Shown here piece after piece: positions 23,321 through 35,700 of a DNA stretch of 64,000 nucleotides (position 1 is the first letter of the stretch; each line of letters opens with the position of its first letter). Both the position numbers and the translations under genes were made by a program. The notes beneath the pieces are model-generated. The model ran no database searches. It saw only the letters and a list, made by a program, of their open reading frames with translations, and was not told where the DNA came from. Origin of the DNA: Byssochlamys sp. IMV 00236. Its lineage: Eukaryota; Ascomycota; Eurotiomycetes; Eurotiales; Thermoascaceae. The stretch is from assembly GCA_001931875.2 (NCBI GenBank), contig MSJH02000830.1:432815-496814 (forward strand), read 5' to 3'.

Positions 23321-24384
23321 CAATAGGAACACCTTCCGCACGAGTTATGGAATGTAGTTGTGGGCCTTGCCCTTTTTACATTCTCAGCTGACCTCCTACC
23401 AATTCCATACATACATATGCGGCTTGACTGGAACCACCCAAACCGTCCATTTCACGGGCTCTGATGGGTACGGATAACTTCTCACGTGAACATTTTCTCG
23501 ATTCCACAGCGTGGTAGAAACATCATAAGATACCTGTTTACGGTCGCGAAGTCCACTGTCACTGACACCCTATATATTGTACTTTGTACTGTACACAACG
23601 ACGGTAGTTTCTGCACGTAGAATAAAATACAGGATTGACTGACTGATTCTTGCCTTGAATACATGTTGTCTGCAAGGGGGGGTAAAGAATCATAAGTTAA
23701 TAGCGATTAACCATAAGCAAACCGTAGCAATGATACATGATATGGTACTGCAGAGTGCGGATCGACGGTGCATCCCGCGATCCTCCCAGCTCCGCCGTAC
23801 CGCCCATGACGTCTTCAGACCGCCCCCTATCGCTTTATAGCATCGCAGAGCAAGTGAACCAACCCCCCCATCCCGCTGCCTCGCCTCACTTGCGCGGAGA
23901 AGCTCCATCCTCTTATTATTGTTGTTATTTAGACACCAACAAGCTCCAGACTATTATAGGGCAACCATAAAAAAAAGGACAGCATCCCGAGGCGTAATCC
24001 AATCGCTTCTCTTTCCCTTGTCCCGCTTCAATCTCCATATGTTCTACTTAATCCTCCAGTACTCACATACAATTTACTACTAGCTTTGGATCTTGCGGAA
24101 ATTTAGCCGCGCGTTGCACATCGATTCACCCAGGGCGCTTCTTTTCTTCCAGATTCACCAATACACTTGCAGAAAAAAACAGCAGATCTAGCCTGGTTAA
24201 CGCTGATTGTCTGGTGACCAGTGGATCATTCACTTCTCTTCAAACGGGGCCGGGACGCCGAAAACTCCCTCCGGACTCGCTTTCTGAGCAACGAGCACTG
24301 GGCTCTTCTCTTGATAACTGTCCATCTCGTTGAAGAGATTTTCTCATTTCACAGCTACTAAACCCCAGGACTAATACGCGAACG
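23321..24384. other. Intergenic
   Basis: No gene is visible. The right half (24000-24380) is pyrimidine-rich and resembles the leader of the next gene. Short ORFs on both strands at 23655-23970 have no domain. Confidence 0.6.
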
Positions 24385-25377
24385 ATGTCGACTCCCACTC
24401 TCATCAACCTTCCTCCCCCGCCATCCGATCCGGTCACGCCGTCGGAAATGGGCCCGTAAGAGATCCTTGTTCCTTGCTTACATTGGAGAGAATCAGGGAA
24501 CAAGCTGCTGATGGTGTCTGTGCATTCTAGGGGCACTCCAAATTCAGGTACCACGTCACTGTCGGCGCTGTCAACTACCGCCATAAAAGATGGCCATCAG
24601 GGCCAGATCCATCCGCACAGTCACCACGCTCATCATTCATCGTCTGCGTCTGGAACATCGACCACCACTCTAGATGCGGAACGCGCTGATCGCATCTCCC
24701 GACTGGCTGGGCTGGAGCGCGTGGCTGCTGCTCGCGCTGGCGCTGTTCAGGGCAGCGGCATGAATGTCAACACGCCGTTCCCTGCGCACCTTCAAGGTTA
24801 CTTTGACAACTATCCTCACATCAAGGAGAGAAGCACTGTCGGTAGTGCCAGCGCAACGGGCAGTGTGGGCGGACGTACAACCTGGGCCAGCGGTAGCGAT
24901 GCATTTGACCCGGACAAGATGAGCGAGGACCCCGATGATGGCGTCTCAAGCGTCGGCGGTATGAGTGATGAATGCAATGCCAGCCTGGTCGGCTTTGGAG
25001 AAGGCGCAAGCAGCACTATTAGTGGACCTGTCTCGAACGCCGCCCTGAGCAGGATGTCCTCTGGTGGACGGCCCAATTCGCTGGGCAGTCCAACGGCCGC
25101 CCGGTCCAGCTTGATGGCTTCTTATTTGCACGGCAGCGCCAGTCCCTTGAGCGGCGTGGTCCCTTCGTCTCCATCCGTCACCGGATCCAACACGCCGGAG
25201 GCTTCTGCGGACGCGCGCATGGTCGACGGGATGACTTACGATCCGGACGTAGTTGACACGACCGTCCGCACTCCGCAACTGGTGTCTCCTCACAGCAGAA
25301 CCACCAGTGCTGCGGGTTCAGATCTGTCGGGCCAGGGCCCTCAGCGGCCACGGGCGGCATGGGATAGCGGGAGGTAG
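24385..25377 (+). CDS. Conserved-looking Ser/Gly-rich protein, function unknown
   Basis: Two exons, 24385-24455 and 24531-25377 (75-base intron), give 305 residues. No known domain is recognised. It begins MSTPTLINLPPPPSDPVTPSEMG and has a His-rich patch (HPHSHHAHHSS). It then has a predicted helix (DAERADRISRLAGLERVAAAR), a short aromatic segment (FPAHLQGYFDNYPHI), an acidic stretch (FDPDKMSEDPDDGVSSVGGMSDE) and a long Ser/Gly/Pro tail. The ordered-looking middle (about 90-165) is the part most likely to be conserved. The many SP and TP sites suggest phosphorylation by proline-directed kinases. Both splice sites are canonical, and the frame is open throughout with coding-like composition, so the gene is probably real. 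Confidence 0.7.
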
Positions 25378-26629
25378 AGAGCCAGCGCCGTCTTGACGCA
25401 GGCCGTTAAGGATCTTGTCCGCGTGGGAGAGATAAGGTTGACATGACTTCAATGATGGGCTGGACCACATGTTGCTATTTTATTTTATGGATCAGTGAGG
25501 GGCCGGCACAATCATCCAGGCTGATAATTCAAGCCCCTCCCTTCTTTTAGTGATGATACCTGATTGAGTTCCCCCTTTTTTTTCTTCTCTTCTTCTAGAT
25601 GTCGCATTTGTATGTACGGATCCTGTGAGGTCCTTCTGTCCACATTTTTTATTGTTTTTTATGAGGATTAGGCGACTGCTCTTGTGATCTGAGTAACTGT
25701 AGCTTGAGCGAATTCCATATGGATCTTCATGTTATTAGAGAAGTGGCACATTGACCATGCTAATCAATCAGTCAACAATGTATCGTGACAGGTAATTCAA
25801 TGAATTAATTAAAACAAATCACCCTGGAAGAACAAGCTCTCTACATGACATCATCCGCCGTCCTCCTAGTATGTTCTGGGTGGCACTGGGAACCAACTCC
25901 CGGAGACGAGACTGGATGAGGATGAAGCTCTGAGGGAGAGTCGAATAGGATAACAAGGGCAGAGGTCGAGAACAAGAGAGCTTCGTTCGTAACTAGCTAA
26001 GTAACCTGTCCAAAGCGCCGTGTTTCGCCCCGGAGCGCCCAGCGTCCGGTGCTTCTCCAACGCTCCGCAACCACCGAAATTTTCCTCTTCCCGCCTGCCC
26101 GCCTCCTCCCACCCCCCCCAAACCCGCGCCTCTTATCCCGCCCTTTACTCACTCTTCCGCCTTCTTGTCCTCTCTCTCCCCCCTCCCATCCCAGTTCTCG
26201 TACAGTTCTTCCCGTCCACTTTTCATCGCTGGCATTGACTTGTCAAGCACGGGAGATCGCAGGACTGCCCGAACAAGGACCCGATCAAATCAAGCAAAGA
26301 GCCTCTCTTCGACAGCAGCTGAATCCCTCGCCTCCCTTTGTGTGTACGCGCTTCGCGACCAGACCAAACAAAGCAGGATAGAGAACAACTTCTCTCTCTG
26401 CGCCTTGGAAAAGAAACGAAAACAAGAAACATAAGCGATTTCTGCTCGGTCCCGAGACGACGACAGATCACGCGTGCGAAAGCAAAACAATCTAATCTTG
26501 TTTCTCTTCACACGCGATCTCTTACCGCCCTTTTTTCCCCGTCACTCCCACAAGGTGCGGCGAACTGTGTCACCTTAGCGTTTAAATCGTTCGGAGATCT
26601 CGTGTCACTTGCTGTGGCTTTCGATAGTC
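25378..26629. other. Intergenic; promoter and leader of eIF2A gene
   Basis: No gene is visible. From 26080 to 26230 the plus strand is strongly C/T-rich, as in highly expressed fungal genes. Plus-strand ORFs here (26020-26709) are low complexity and overlap the eIF2A leader. Confidence 0.6.
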
Positions 26630-29068
26630 ATGGCCGCTCCAACGCAGTTTGCCTGTATGTGTCTTGCTTACAACATTCGCCTCCGGTGGCCTTGGAGAGA
26701 GAGCGATAGCTTCTCTCTCGTGGGGTGACCCGACTGGCGTTTCGTCTGTGATCGCTGATACTGACTTGCCACAATATAGTCCGTACGCTGAAGGGCATTG
26801 GAATTGTCGACGCTGCTCCTGTCTACGAGCCTTTGCCAGGGTTTACGAGGTAGGTCCATTTTGGTCGTTTGTCATGACTGTTCCAGGATTATGCTAATAT
26901 GGCTTTTCTAGACCTGAGGGGAACCTTCGCTGCTGCTCTTATTCACCATGCGGTCGATACTTCGCCTGGGCGTCCCCGGAACGGTATGTTGAGAGTCCGC
27001 GTCTCTGTATGTGGATGTAGATACTGACGTTAGTCGCAGAGTCACTATCGTGGATCCATCTGTCGGCCACGTCATCACGACTCTTCCTGCAGAAAACGTA
27101 TACGAGCTGGGCTTTTCGCCTCTTGGGACATACGCCATCACCTGGCAGCGTCCCGGCAAGGACGAGAATGGTGACGCTGTCAAGAACCTCAAGGTGTGGC
27201 GCGTCATCGAAGGATCTCCGGAGAGTGACGAGCATGCGATCGTGGGTCGCTTTGTCCAGAAGTCGCAGACGGGCTGGAATCTGCAGTACACGGCTGATGA
27301 GAAGTTTTGCGCCCGTGTCGTCACCAACGAGATCCAGTTCTTCCAGAGCAATGATCTTTCGAATGTGTGGAATAAGTTGCGGGTGGAGGGTGTAGTGGAT
27401 TTCGCATTGTCGCCTGGAAAGAGCCACTCCATTGCTGTGTTTGTGCCTGAACGCAAGGTACGCGATGCTTCTCCTATCTATGGTTGAGTGTGTAGAGTTG
27501 AGCGTATCACTGACGTGCTCGTTATAGGGTCAACCCGCTGCGGTTAAGGTGTTCAGTGTCCCTCAGTTCGGTGCTCCCGTGTCCCAGAAGAACTTCTTCA
27601 AAGGCGACAAGGTGCAGCTGAAGTGGAACAACTCAGGCACAACTTTGATTGTTCTTGCGCAGACCGAGGTCGACAAGACCGGCAAGAGTTACTACGGCGA
27701 AACTACTCTCTATCTGCTTAGTGCCACTGGCGCCTTTGACTCGAGGGTCGATCTTGGTAAGAAGCTTCTTATTCTTCTTTCTTCCGGTGTGAGGACCCAG
27801 AAACTGACTGGTTATCAGACAAGGAAGGCCCTATTCACGATGTCGCCTGGTCCCCCAACTCGAAAGAGTTTGGTGTGGTCTATGGTTATATGCCCGCGAA
27901 GACAACGATCTTCAACTTCCGTGGAAAGCCTGTCCAGAACTTCCCTCTCGCCCCTCGAAACACCATCCTGTTTTCTCCTCATGGCCGCTTTGTCCTCGTT
28001 GCCGGTTTTGGTAACTTGGCTGGACAGACGGATATCTATGACGTGGAGAAGGATTACCGAAAGGTCGCGACTATTGAGGCTTCGAACGCCAGTGTGTGCG
28101 AATGGTCTCCCGATGGAAAGTACATCCTTACGGCCACTACCAGCCCACGTCTGCGAGTCGACAACGGAGTACGGATCTGGCACGTCGGTGGTGGTTTGAT
28201 GTACAATGAGGATATGAACGAGCTTTACGAGGTCTGTTGGAGGCCACAGTCTACCATCCAGCACCCGCTGGTTGGCGATCCTCTCAACCCCGTTCCTACG
28301 CCTCACGCATCTGCTTTGGCATACCTCAGCACCAGAAAGGCTCCCACCAAGCCTGCTGGTGCCTATCGTCCTCCGGGAGCTCGTGGCCAGGGAACTCCTC
28401 TGGCATTCAAGAGAGAGGACGAGGGTGGAGCTGCCTACGTGCGAGACGGTGCGCCCACCTTTGGTGGTGTTGGCGCCAATGGGTTTGGCAAGCCTCGCAG
28501 ACGGGAGGTGCCCGGCGCTGAGCCGGTCGAGTTCCTGCCGCCCGGAGCCGCTCCAGGCGGTGGTGTGACTCTGCCCCCCGGTGCTGAGGAGAAGCCTCTT
28601 TCGAAGACTGCTGCTAAGAACAAGAAGAAGCGCGAAGCCAAGAAGTTGAAGGAGGAGGCCGAAGGCGCGACGGAGCAGCTCGCGCCACCCAATGGCCAGC
28701 ATGCGTCCGTCAGTCCTGATCGCCGGAGCCACTCACGTAGCCGTTCCAATGCTAAAGGTCGTGACCGCAAGAACAGCACTGTTAACGGTGCGCCAACAGG
28801 ACCGTCCAAGCAGAATGCTAAGGCTAACGGTGCTGCAGCGCCTGCTCCTGCTCCTCCGGCGGAGGCAGAATCTCCCACGACGCCAGGGGGCGGCAATGGC
28901 ACTCCCCAGGAGAAGAAGATTCGCGGTCTCCTGAAGAAGATCCGCGCTATCGACGATCTGAAGATGCGTCTGGCTGGGGGCGAGAAGCTCGAGGACACTC
29001 AGATGAAGAAGATCCGCACAGAGGATTCGGTCCGCAAGGAGCTGGAATCGCTTGGATACAACGGTTGA
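26630..29068 (+). CDS. Eukaryotic translation initiation factor 2A
   Basis: Cytosolic beta-propeller protein that binds the 40S subunit and can support initiator-tRNA delivery in non-canonical initiation. Exons 26630-26654, 26780-26849, 26912-26983, 27040-27457, 27528-27756 and 27819-29068 give 687 residues. The N-terminal 430 residues form WD-like blades (YSPCGRYFAWASPE, VYELGFSPLGTYAITWQRP, VAWSPNSKEFGVVYGYMPAKTTIFN, NTILFSPHGRFVLVAGFGNLAG, CEWSPDGKYILTATTSPRLRVDNG). The last group, with RVDNGVRIWH, is typical of eIF2A rather than eIF3b. The C-terminal half is charged and disordered (KTAAKNKKKREAKKLKEE), followed by a helical end (KKIRGLLKKIRAIDDLKMRLAGG). The first coding exon holds only eight codons plus one base, so the start depends on the splice at 26654/26780. 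Confidence 0.95.
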
Positions 29069-29602
29069 GCTGCATCGGTTGCAGTGTCCACAAGTCGAGC
29101 TGAGGTGTATATGGGCACAATGTGTTGGGAGTCTTAAGCTAGTACGTGGTTTGTTTGCTTGCAAGAGTTGCATTTCGTCCTCTCTTCTGGGGAGAATTAT
29201 TCTTTCTGGAGAGATAAAGGAGCATGCATCTATGTCAAGCTTTGGACCCGAAGAGGTTTTGTTTGGGATCGTGTGGATTCGCATTTCCGCAGACCCTACC
29301 CTACTTGCATCTTGAGACATGATGGCAGACATCCATTGGAGTCTGTATAGAATATGTGGTGGATAGTTACATAACTCTCAAATTAAACATATCAAGAAAG
29401 AAATGCTAAATATTGATTGAAAATTGAAACAACTCACCTTGCTTGTGACTAAGTGTGTATTTTACATTGTAAGAGAGAATAACCCAGGAAAATCGAATGC
29501 CGTTGGCATTATTATCCAGCAAAGAAAATTGATTTATATTCATGCATAACTTAGTTTCACAACTACAATCAATCTACGTCCTACGAATGAAATGTCCCAT
29601 TC

Positions 29603-29636
<34 letters not shown>

Positions 29637-30290
29637 AGACAACCTCCCCTGATTCGAAATCAGCCTCTCTACAAGTCGAATAATACTTCCCTGTTCCTGT
29701 CCCCCTTCATGACCGATGTGGAGATGATATGTTATCTGTGACATAAGACTAATTGAACCAGTGAGTGAGTGAGTGATGGGTAACCCGTACACTATATTCA
29801 ATCTTTATCTTATGCCACGAAAACGATAACAGATCGGTCATGAAAGGAGGGCGGAGAAACAGAGAAATCGACAGGTCAAAGAGGAGCGTAACTGGTTAGA
29901 GTCACGTTGGGTGGTGGGAAGTTGCTTTTTTTTTTTGTAGGGAATGGGTTTGATTTTTGATGTATCGCGTCGAATACAGAGCTTATTCCTTTCCTTGGAG
30001 GGGGAAGGAATTTCAAGGCATGGTCCTCGCCTTGCGCTCCACCTTGCGTCGCGAAAATGAGAAAGTGATGAGTTATTTCCCTTGGGTGATAGGGAATGGG
30101 TGGATGTTTTGCTAGATGGGAGGAATATGTATATGTATGCTTTCTGTAGCTATCAGATGAAAAAGAAACAGGGTGTGAGATTAAATATGGGTATTCATAC
30201 TTCATTGAGAAGGCTTTTTTTTTGGAGGAAAGGAAAAGCCTCGACAACCGTGACAGGAGGGGGAAACGTTGGGAGAACAGACTTTCTCTC
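29069..30290. other. Intergenic between convergent genes
   Basis: This is the 3' flank of eIF2A (plus) and of the Nup37-like gene (minus). It is AT-rich, with an (AT)15 microsatellite. No gene is seen. Plus-strand ORFs from 30082 onward run antisense into the Nup37-like gene. Confidence 0.6.
29605..29634. repeat. (AT)15 microsatellite
   Basis: A perfect AT dinucleotide run of 30 bases in the region between the convergent eIF2A and Nup37-like genes. Confidence 0.95.
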
Positions 30291-32340
30291 TCAGGTAAAC
30301 AGGCGTGCTCTCTTCAGAGGACTGCCCCTGTTCGCCATACCCGTCAGGATACGATCCATGCCCTCCACGCCAAGCTCGCCCTTGTCGAGCATAAGCCTGT
30401 CAGCTTCGATAGAAGACCTTGAGTCTGCATGGGAGTGTTTCGGCTCCAGCTTGCCGTTCGGCTCCTTCAGTTCCTGTGCGACTATGATAATCTGATGCTC
30501 TGCTGCCATCAGGATGTCGAATTCCCTTCGTCCTGTTTCTCGTGCGCTGTGAGAGGTGGGGAGGTGATCCACGGAGTTCAACGTCTCACCCAAGAGGTTC
30601 ACACCGCTCACAGGAGTCATCTTGCAACGCTCCAAAGAGTCGAACGTCCCAGTGGTCTTCACGTGATTCCGCCACAAAGCCAACAGGTTGGGAATGATAG
30701 CGCTGTTATTGCCGTGCTGGATGAGGATCGATTCGTCGGGAGCAGTGTCCCTTGAGGGGCTCGTCTGGATAACGGATATTCCACCGTACAGAGAAGGCTG
30801 CGAGGGACTCGAGGACCCTTTGAACAACGTATCTTCCCGAAGTCTCTTCGTGGAAGGCGTCATAGGCGCAAACTTGCTTCGTTGCTCGGAGACTGAACGA
30901 CTAGCAGGGGATTTATTCCCTTCTGGTGTAGCGACGACTCGGCCACTCACAGCAAAAAGTGTGAGTGAGCCGCCTGTCACTCCCTGCACGCTGGATTGAT
31001 AGCGCAGAGGGCCTTGCTGACTACCCGGACCAGCTCCTTCGATATCCCATACACCCCATTCCCCGTTGGCTAAAAGTACCATGACGGCTCTTCCACGAAG
31101 AACCCATTGCGCATCGAGGATGGTCTTTCGAGAAGTAAAGCCCGTGGATGACGGCTCAAAACCAGGGTACAGGGTCATTAACCACCTCCCTTCTGGATCT
31201 GTGAAGTCCAGATCATCGTTTGAGCCTCGGCGCCCGCCTGGAGATGTTGAGCTTGCGGCAAGATATGAATAGATCTTTACTGAACCGTTGTCCAGCGAGA
31301 TTAGGAGGTTGGCATGACGCTGTGATGGATAGGGAGAGGGGTTGAAAGAAATGCTCTTAGCAGGCGCCGGCAAGTAGCGTCTCTGGACAGGATGAAGATG
31401 GGACTCAGACAGCAAATAATCCTTCTCTGTCTGATTTGACTGTTCAATGACCGGAATTCGATACACTAGCAGTGTACCGGAGGCCTCCGCTGAATGAGTA
31501 GCCAACAACAGGTCCCATCTGCCCCCAGATCCTGACTCGGACTCGCGCCTCGAAGAAGTTCTCGGGTTGCTAGCGCTGCCATCACTCTGGCTTTCTCCGT
31601 CTTCCTGGCAAGTAAATGTCAGGGCAACCCCACGGGGTATTTCCTGATGAGATGAAAGACCGCTGATAGAAAGTATCTGGAGACCCCATGTCGACGGATC
31701 TGTGTTAGACACGTGAGGAGGAACTAGAGGAAGTGTGATGATCCGTGTAGACATATCAGCACATGTGGCGGCTACTACGATCCTCTTCGATAGCACTGGT
31801 GGCAAAGGATCCAGCGGCGAGCGCGCACCTTCCGGGAGGCAACGAGGAACCGCTAGACTGAGCACTGCAGACCCCAGAGGGATGTCGACGTGACGGAGAA
31901 TCTCTTTGAAAGGACGTGAAGGATCGATTTCTGCCTCCGTCTCTTCAAAAGCAACCTTCGAGGATTCGTCCCGCGGGGGTTCCGGTGTCTCTTCCTCGTC
32001 TGAGTCGATGATCATGACAGCGTCGTCCTTGGCTGGACCATCAGTCTTCTTGTCTTGCTCCGTGGAAGAAGCATCCTGGATAGGTTTGAAGTGTTTTCCT
32101 CCTCTCCATATGACCTTCAAGCCATTTTCGTAGCCGTAAATTATTATCGACGAGCCGTTAGGCGACAGCGTAGGGTAGGCTTTGGCGCTGTAGACACGGT
32201 GAGGTAGCTGATAGCTGTAGTGCAGTGGCGATTAGCAAAGCTTCCACGAAGGACACACGAATCCAGAATATAACTTGCCTTAGCTGTAGCCGGCCATCTG
32301 TTTGCCTTACCAATGGCTTTGCCAAAGGGAGGCCGGGCAT
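30291..32340 (-). CDS. WD-repeat nucleoporin, Nup37-like
   Basis: Exons 32340-32279 and 32214-30291 give 661 residues. The start reads MPGLPLAKPLVRQTDGRLQL and joins SYQLPHRVYSAKAYP, then SPNGSSIIIYGYENGLKVIWRGG. I associate that pattern with fungal Nup37, a beta-propeller of the Y-shaped nuclear pore subcomplex. Further blades include VLSLAVPR, RIVVAATCADMSTRIITLPL, LLLATHSAEASGTLLVYRI and ANLLISLDNGSVKIYSYL. An acidic insert (DDAVMIIDSDEEETPEPP) and a basic tail (RGSPLKRARLF) are present. The intron 32278-32215 uses a GC donor (AG followed by GCAAGT); this joins the conserved strand in frame. A GT-AG alternative (donor at 32310, acceptor ending TATCAG) would delete 13 of these residues. The identity is moderate; another WD protein is possible. 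Confidence 0.6.
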
Positions 32341-32774
32341 CTCGCCGAGAAGAAAAGGTGGCGTATGTATTTGTATTGATGAAGGGACGAAGGCACAGAC
32401 AAGATCAGTCGCGCATAGCGCAAAAGAAGCAGCACGATCTGGTCCTTGAGTAGAATGCTTTGCAAATGCCTTAAGCCTTCTCCTCCCAGAGCTACAGCAG
32501 CGTAATAGCGACTGAGTTGCAGCAAAAGACCGTCGCAAGCTTGGATGTAGCTCCCTTTCGGTTGGTGTCTGGAAGTGGCCGAAAATCGAGTGGGCGCGCA
32601 GCGCGTCACGTATTTACCTTCGGACAAGCACTCGCACCGCTCTTCACAGTCGACAAGGGCATCGGCCACTCTGCAGCCCGCTCAACGTCTTGTGGCCCCA
32701 AGGATGAGCATGACCGAACTGATCGCTTCTCCGGCTGGTCCTATTGAAGGCGTTGAACAAACGCCTGTCTGACA
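32341..32774. promoter_or_regulatory. Shared divergent promoter, Nup37-like / APC1
   Basis: Only 434 bases separate the start codons of the minus-strand Nup37-like gene and the plus-strand APC1 gene. The transcription signals of both genes therefore lie in, or overlap, this interval. Plus-strand ORFs in it have no domain apart from the small upstream ORF at its right end. Confidence 0.6.
32704..32772 (+). promoter_or_regulatory. Upstream ORF ending two bases before the APC1 start
   Basis: An ATG at 32704 opens a 22-codon frame (MSMTELIASPAGPIEGVEQT plus PV) with its TGA at 32770-32772. The APC1 ATG is at 32775. If it is included in the mRNA, ribosomes would have to reinitiate or leak past it, which would limit APC1 synthesis. 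The frame is open further upstream but without an ATG. Confidence 0.5.
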
Positions 32775-35700
32775 ATGGCGTCAGTCCGGTCACTGGGCCT
32801 CCATGAACCCCCCGCGATTCCCTTTCTCGTTGCCGAACACCTACTCCCACCAGAACCGTCTTCGAATGATTATGTGTGGCAAACAATCCAGGCAGAAGAT
32901 GGACCGGATGGACCTGTTGACGAGGAGGTTGTTTACACAAAGACCTGCGTGGTCTGGTCTCGCTGCGGTGTTTTGAAGAGGGTCTTTAGGCTGGATGTCG
33001 AGAAGGAAGAGATACGCCATGTCCTATTCACACATTTCCCGACAGAGAAGATTGGAACAAATGAACGAAGTTCTCAGGCATCCGGAAAGGGGCTGTCCCA
33101 GAGTTCGAGGACCTCATCTTCAGATCGCGAAGCGCATTCCACCACAAAGAGAAAGAAACAGGATATCGAAATCCCGCGGATATCGCTAGACAAGAGAGAG
33201 AACAGCCGTGTAAATGGCGATGATAGTAGCGGAAATGAGCTTTCGCGGGCACTTGTCGTCGTGCTGAAGTCTCAAGCGCATATTTTCTTCTTGACTGGCA
33301 ATAGTCACGTTGTACCTTTGCCTTTCGAAGTCGAGACAGTATTTCCTACTCCGCGGGGCCTTCTATTCCAACGGAAGGGGCCTCAGGGTGGCCCTGTACC
33401 GTTTCCAACGGCCCCTCCAAATTCTTTTATGTCGGTCAAGACTACAGAGACGAGACTAAGTGCTCATGAGCTTTCTATGGGTTCTGCCCGTAAGCATGCG
33501 CGGCCATCGCAGACCATCTCGACTCCTCGAGCTTCAACATGGAAGCAGAAACCCAAAGAGAACACAAGTCTTCCTAGAGTCTTTTCTCTCATGGATCCTC
33601 ACGCTGAGATGGGACTGGTCGTGGCCAGCTATTCTCGTTCTGTCTACGGAAGCCACAGAGCAGGCGATTTTCATATGCTGGACTCAGCGGAAGAGATAAT
33701 ATACATGTCTCAAAAAGACGAGCTCTCTCATATCAGCAATGCATCCAATTTCCCACTCATCCTTGTCGTGACTCTTAACCCCAATACTGGAATGTATACA
33801 CTATGGACTGGCCGATATAGACATGAAGAGACCGATCGACTGCTTCACCAAGGCAAACGAAAATCTGAAGCTACAGGTACTCGTTCTAAGAGGAGGAGTT
33901 CTCATTTCGGAATGACTACGGGCACAACAACCCCTGCGGCGCGTCCCTCCGGGGTGAGAGAAAGCTTTGGTAGCATTAACCTCGGACGCAGTATTTCGGG
34001 AATGTCCAATCTGCAGGGTCATCCGTCAGAAGGAAGAGGAGATGACATAGATGACTTTGCTACACAACTAGGACAAGAATTTGGAGATATCACTGGCCCC
34101 TCGAAGACGTCAAGACGCCTCAGCTCAATGCTTGCGCGAGCAGATCTTGCAACCAACCAGGACAGAGCTACTTTCTCTGAGCTTGCTACCGGGAACCAGA
34201 GCTACTCTAATAACTTTAGTCTTTCTAGACAGTCTCTAGGAGGATTCAATCCTCGAGAAAGCATTGATTTCAACCCTCGAGCGTCTATTCCACATGTTGG
34301 AGATTCCGTGCACCACAACGGTGGCCCTCTAGATTTCCGCGTCAATAAACTGCTGCAGGAACTCAACAATGGCGGAAGCTTGGATGGCTTTGAAGACATG
34401 GACCTGAGAGAATCAACCGCCGGTCTGTCGAAAGAATTGATGCTCAGTAAAATCGAAAGCTTTCCCGGCAATGTTTCCCTCTCCTTTGATACTACTACTG
34501 ATTCGAACGCATCGACGAAGCCAAAGATATTCACCTTACGCGCGCGCGATGGTGAAGACACACACAACAGGGATTCGGCTTCTGTCGCCGTCTGTATTTC
34601 CGATGCTTCCTCGAAATCGCTTACCCTGGTTTCTCTGAAAGCCGAGCGGGCTGTCATTCCAAAGAAGGGGACATTGAGCGGGTCGAATGCAAAAACTGAA
34701 ACTGGAAAGACTCAGTATCAGAACTTCTTTGCTGTTAAAGTAACAGGGATACAACATGGCTCTGACATACTGGGCGCCTGCCGAGTGGTCGATGGACAAG
34801 TGTCTCGAATTCTGACCTTGGGAGTGACTGCGGATGGACAGAACCGATTAGCCCTGCAGTCACCATGGAGCGTTCCGATGGAGATTGAATTACCATCCCT
34901 GAGCTTGAATCAACCGCGTGATATGTCGCTGTCTAGAGCTGCCCATAAGTCAGCAGAGCCAGGGGCCAAAAAGTCTTTGATCGACCTACCGCTAAAGTTG
35001 GTCGGGCTGGATAATCCGTCCACGAGGGGCAGGTTTGATGCAGTAGATTCCCATGGGAGGAGGCATAGGCTTCAAGTACGCATGGAACCGAGGAATGCTC
35101 TGGTGAGAAAAGTCATTGCAGTATGCAAGTTCGCTCTGAGAGACTTCGGGAAAGCTGGCGAGGGAATACTTGTCGGATGGTGGCAAGTTTTGAATTGGCT
35201 ACGGTCCAGGAATGATGCTGGCTACGACCTAGAGTGGACAGCGATGGTGGTCCTTCTGTTTACTATGGCGGTTGATTTCATCGCAAGCAGCGAGACCAAA
35301 GCTGAAAAGACTCGGAGAAGGAGAGCGCTCCCTCGGTCAAGCAGTGGGAGCTACGTTGACCTTCAAAACTGGGAGGCGATGTTGGACCAGGAGGCTGGCC
35401 CATCTGGCTTTGCTCCGTCTTGGATGATGAATCCCTCCTGGAGTTGGATCACACAGGCGGAATCCCTTAACGCATCTGATGATCCTCCTCGCCCCAGACG
35501 AACAGCAACGACGGAGCAACGAAGCATTTTCGACAAATCCCCTCGATTATCTCACAAGAAGAATCCATATGTGACTCAGTGTGCTTCTCTGGCCAGAGAA
35601 TTTCTCCGCAATCCTATCGGTCAATCTGCTTCTGGTGCAGCAGGCTATCTTCCTACTGCATCGTCACAAAGTGAGGCAACACGCCGAACTGCTTTGTGCA

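Noticed and set aside
27815..28732. 305-codon minus-strand ORF
   Set aside because: It is antisense to the eIF2A coding exon and has no recognisable domain.
29605..29634. (AT)15 run as a mobile-element boundary
   Set aside because: It is a simple microsatellite with no flanking repeat or duplicated target site.
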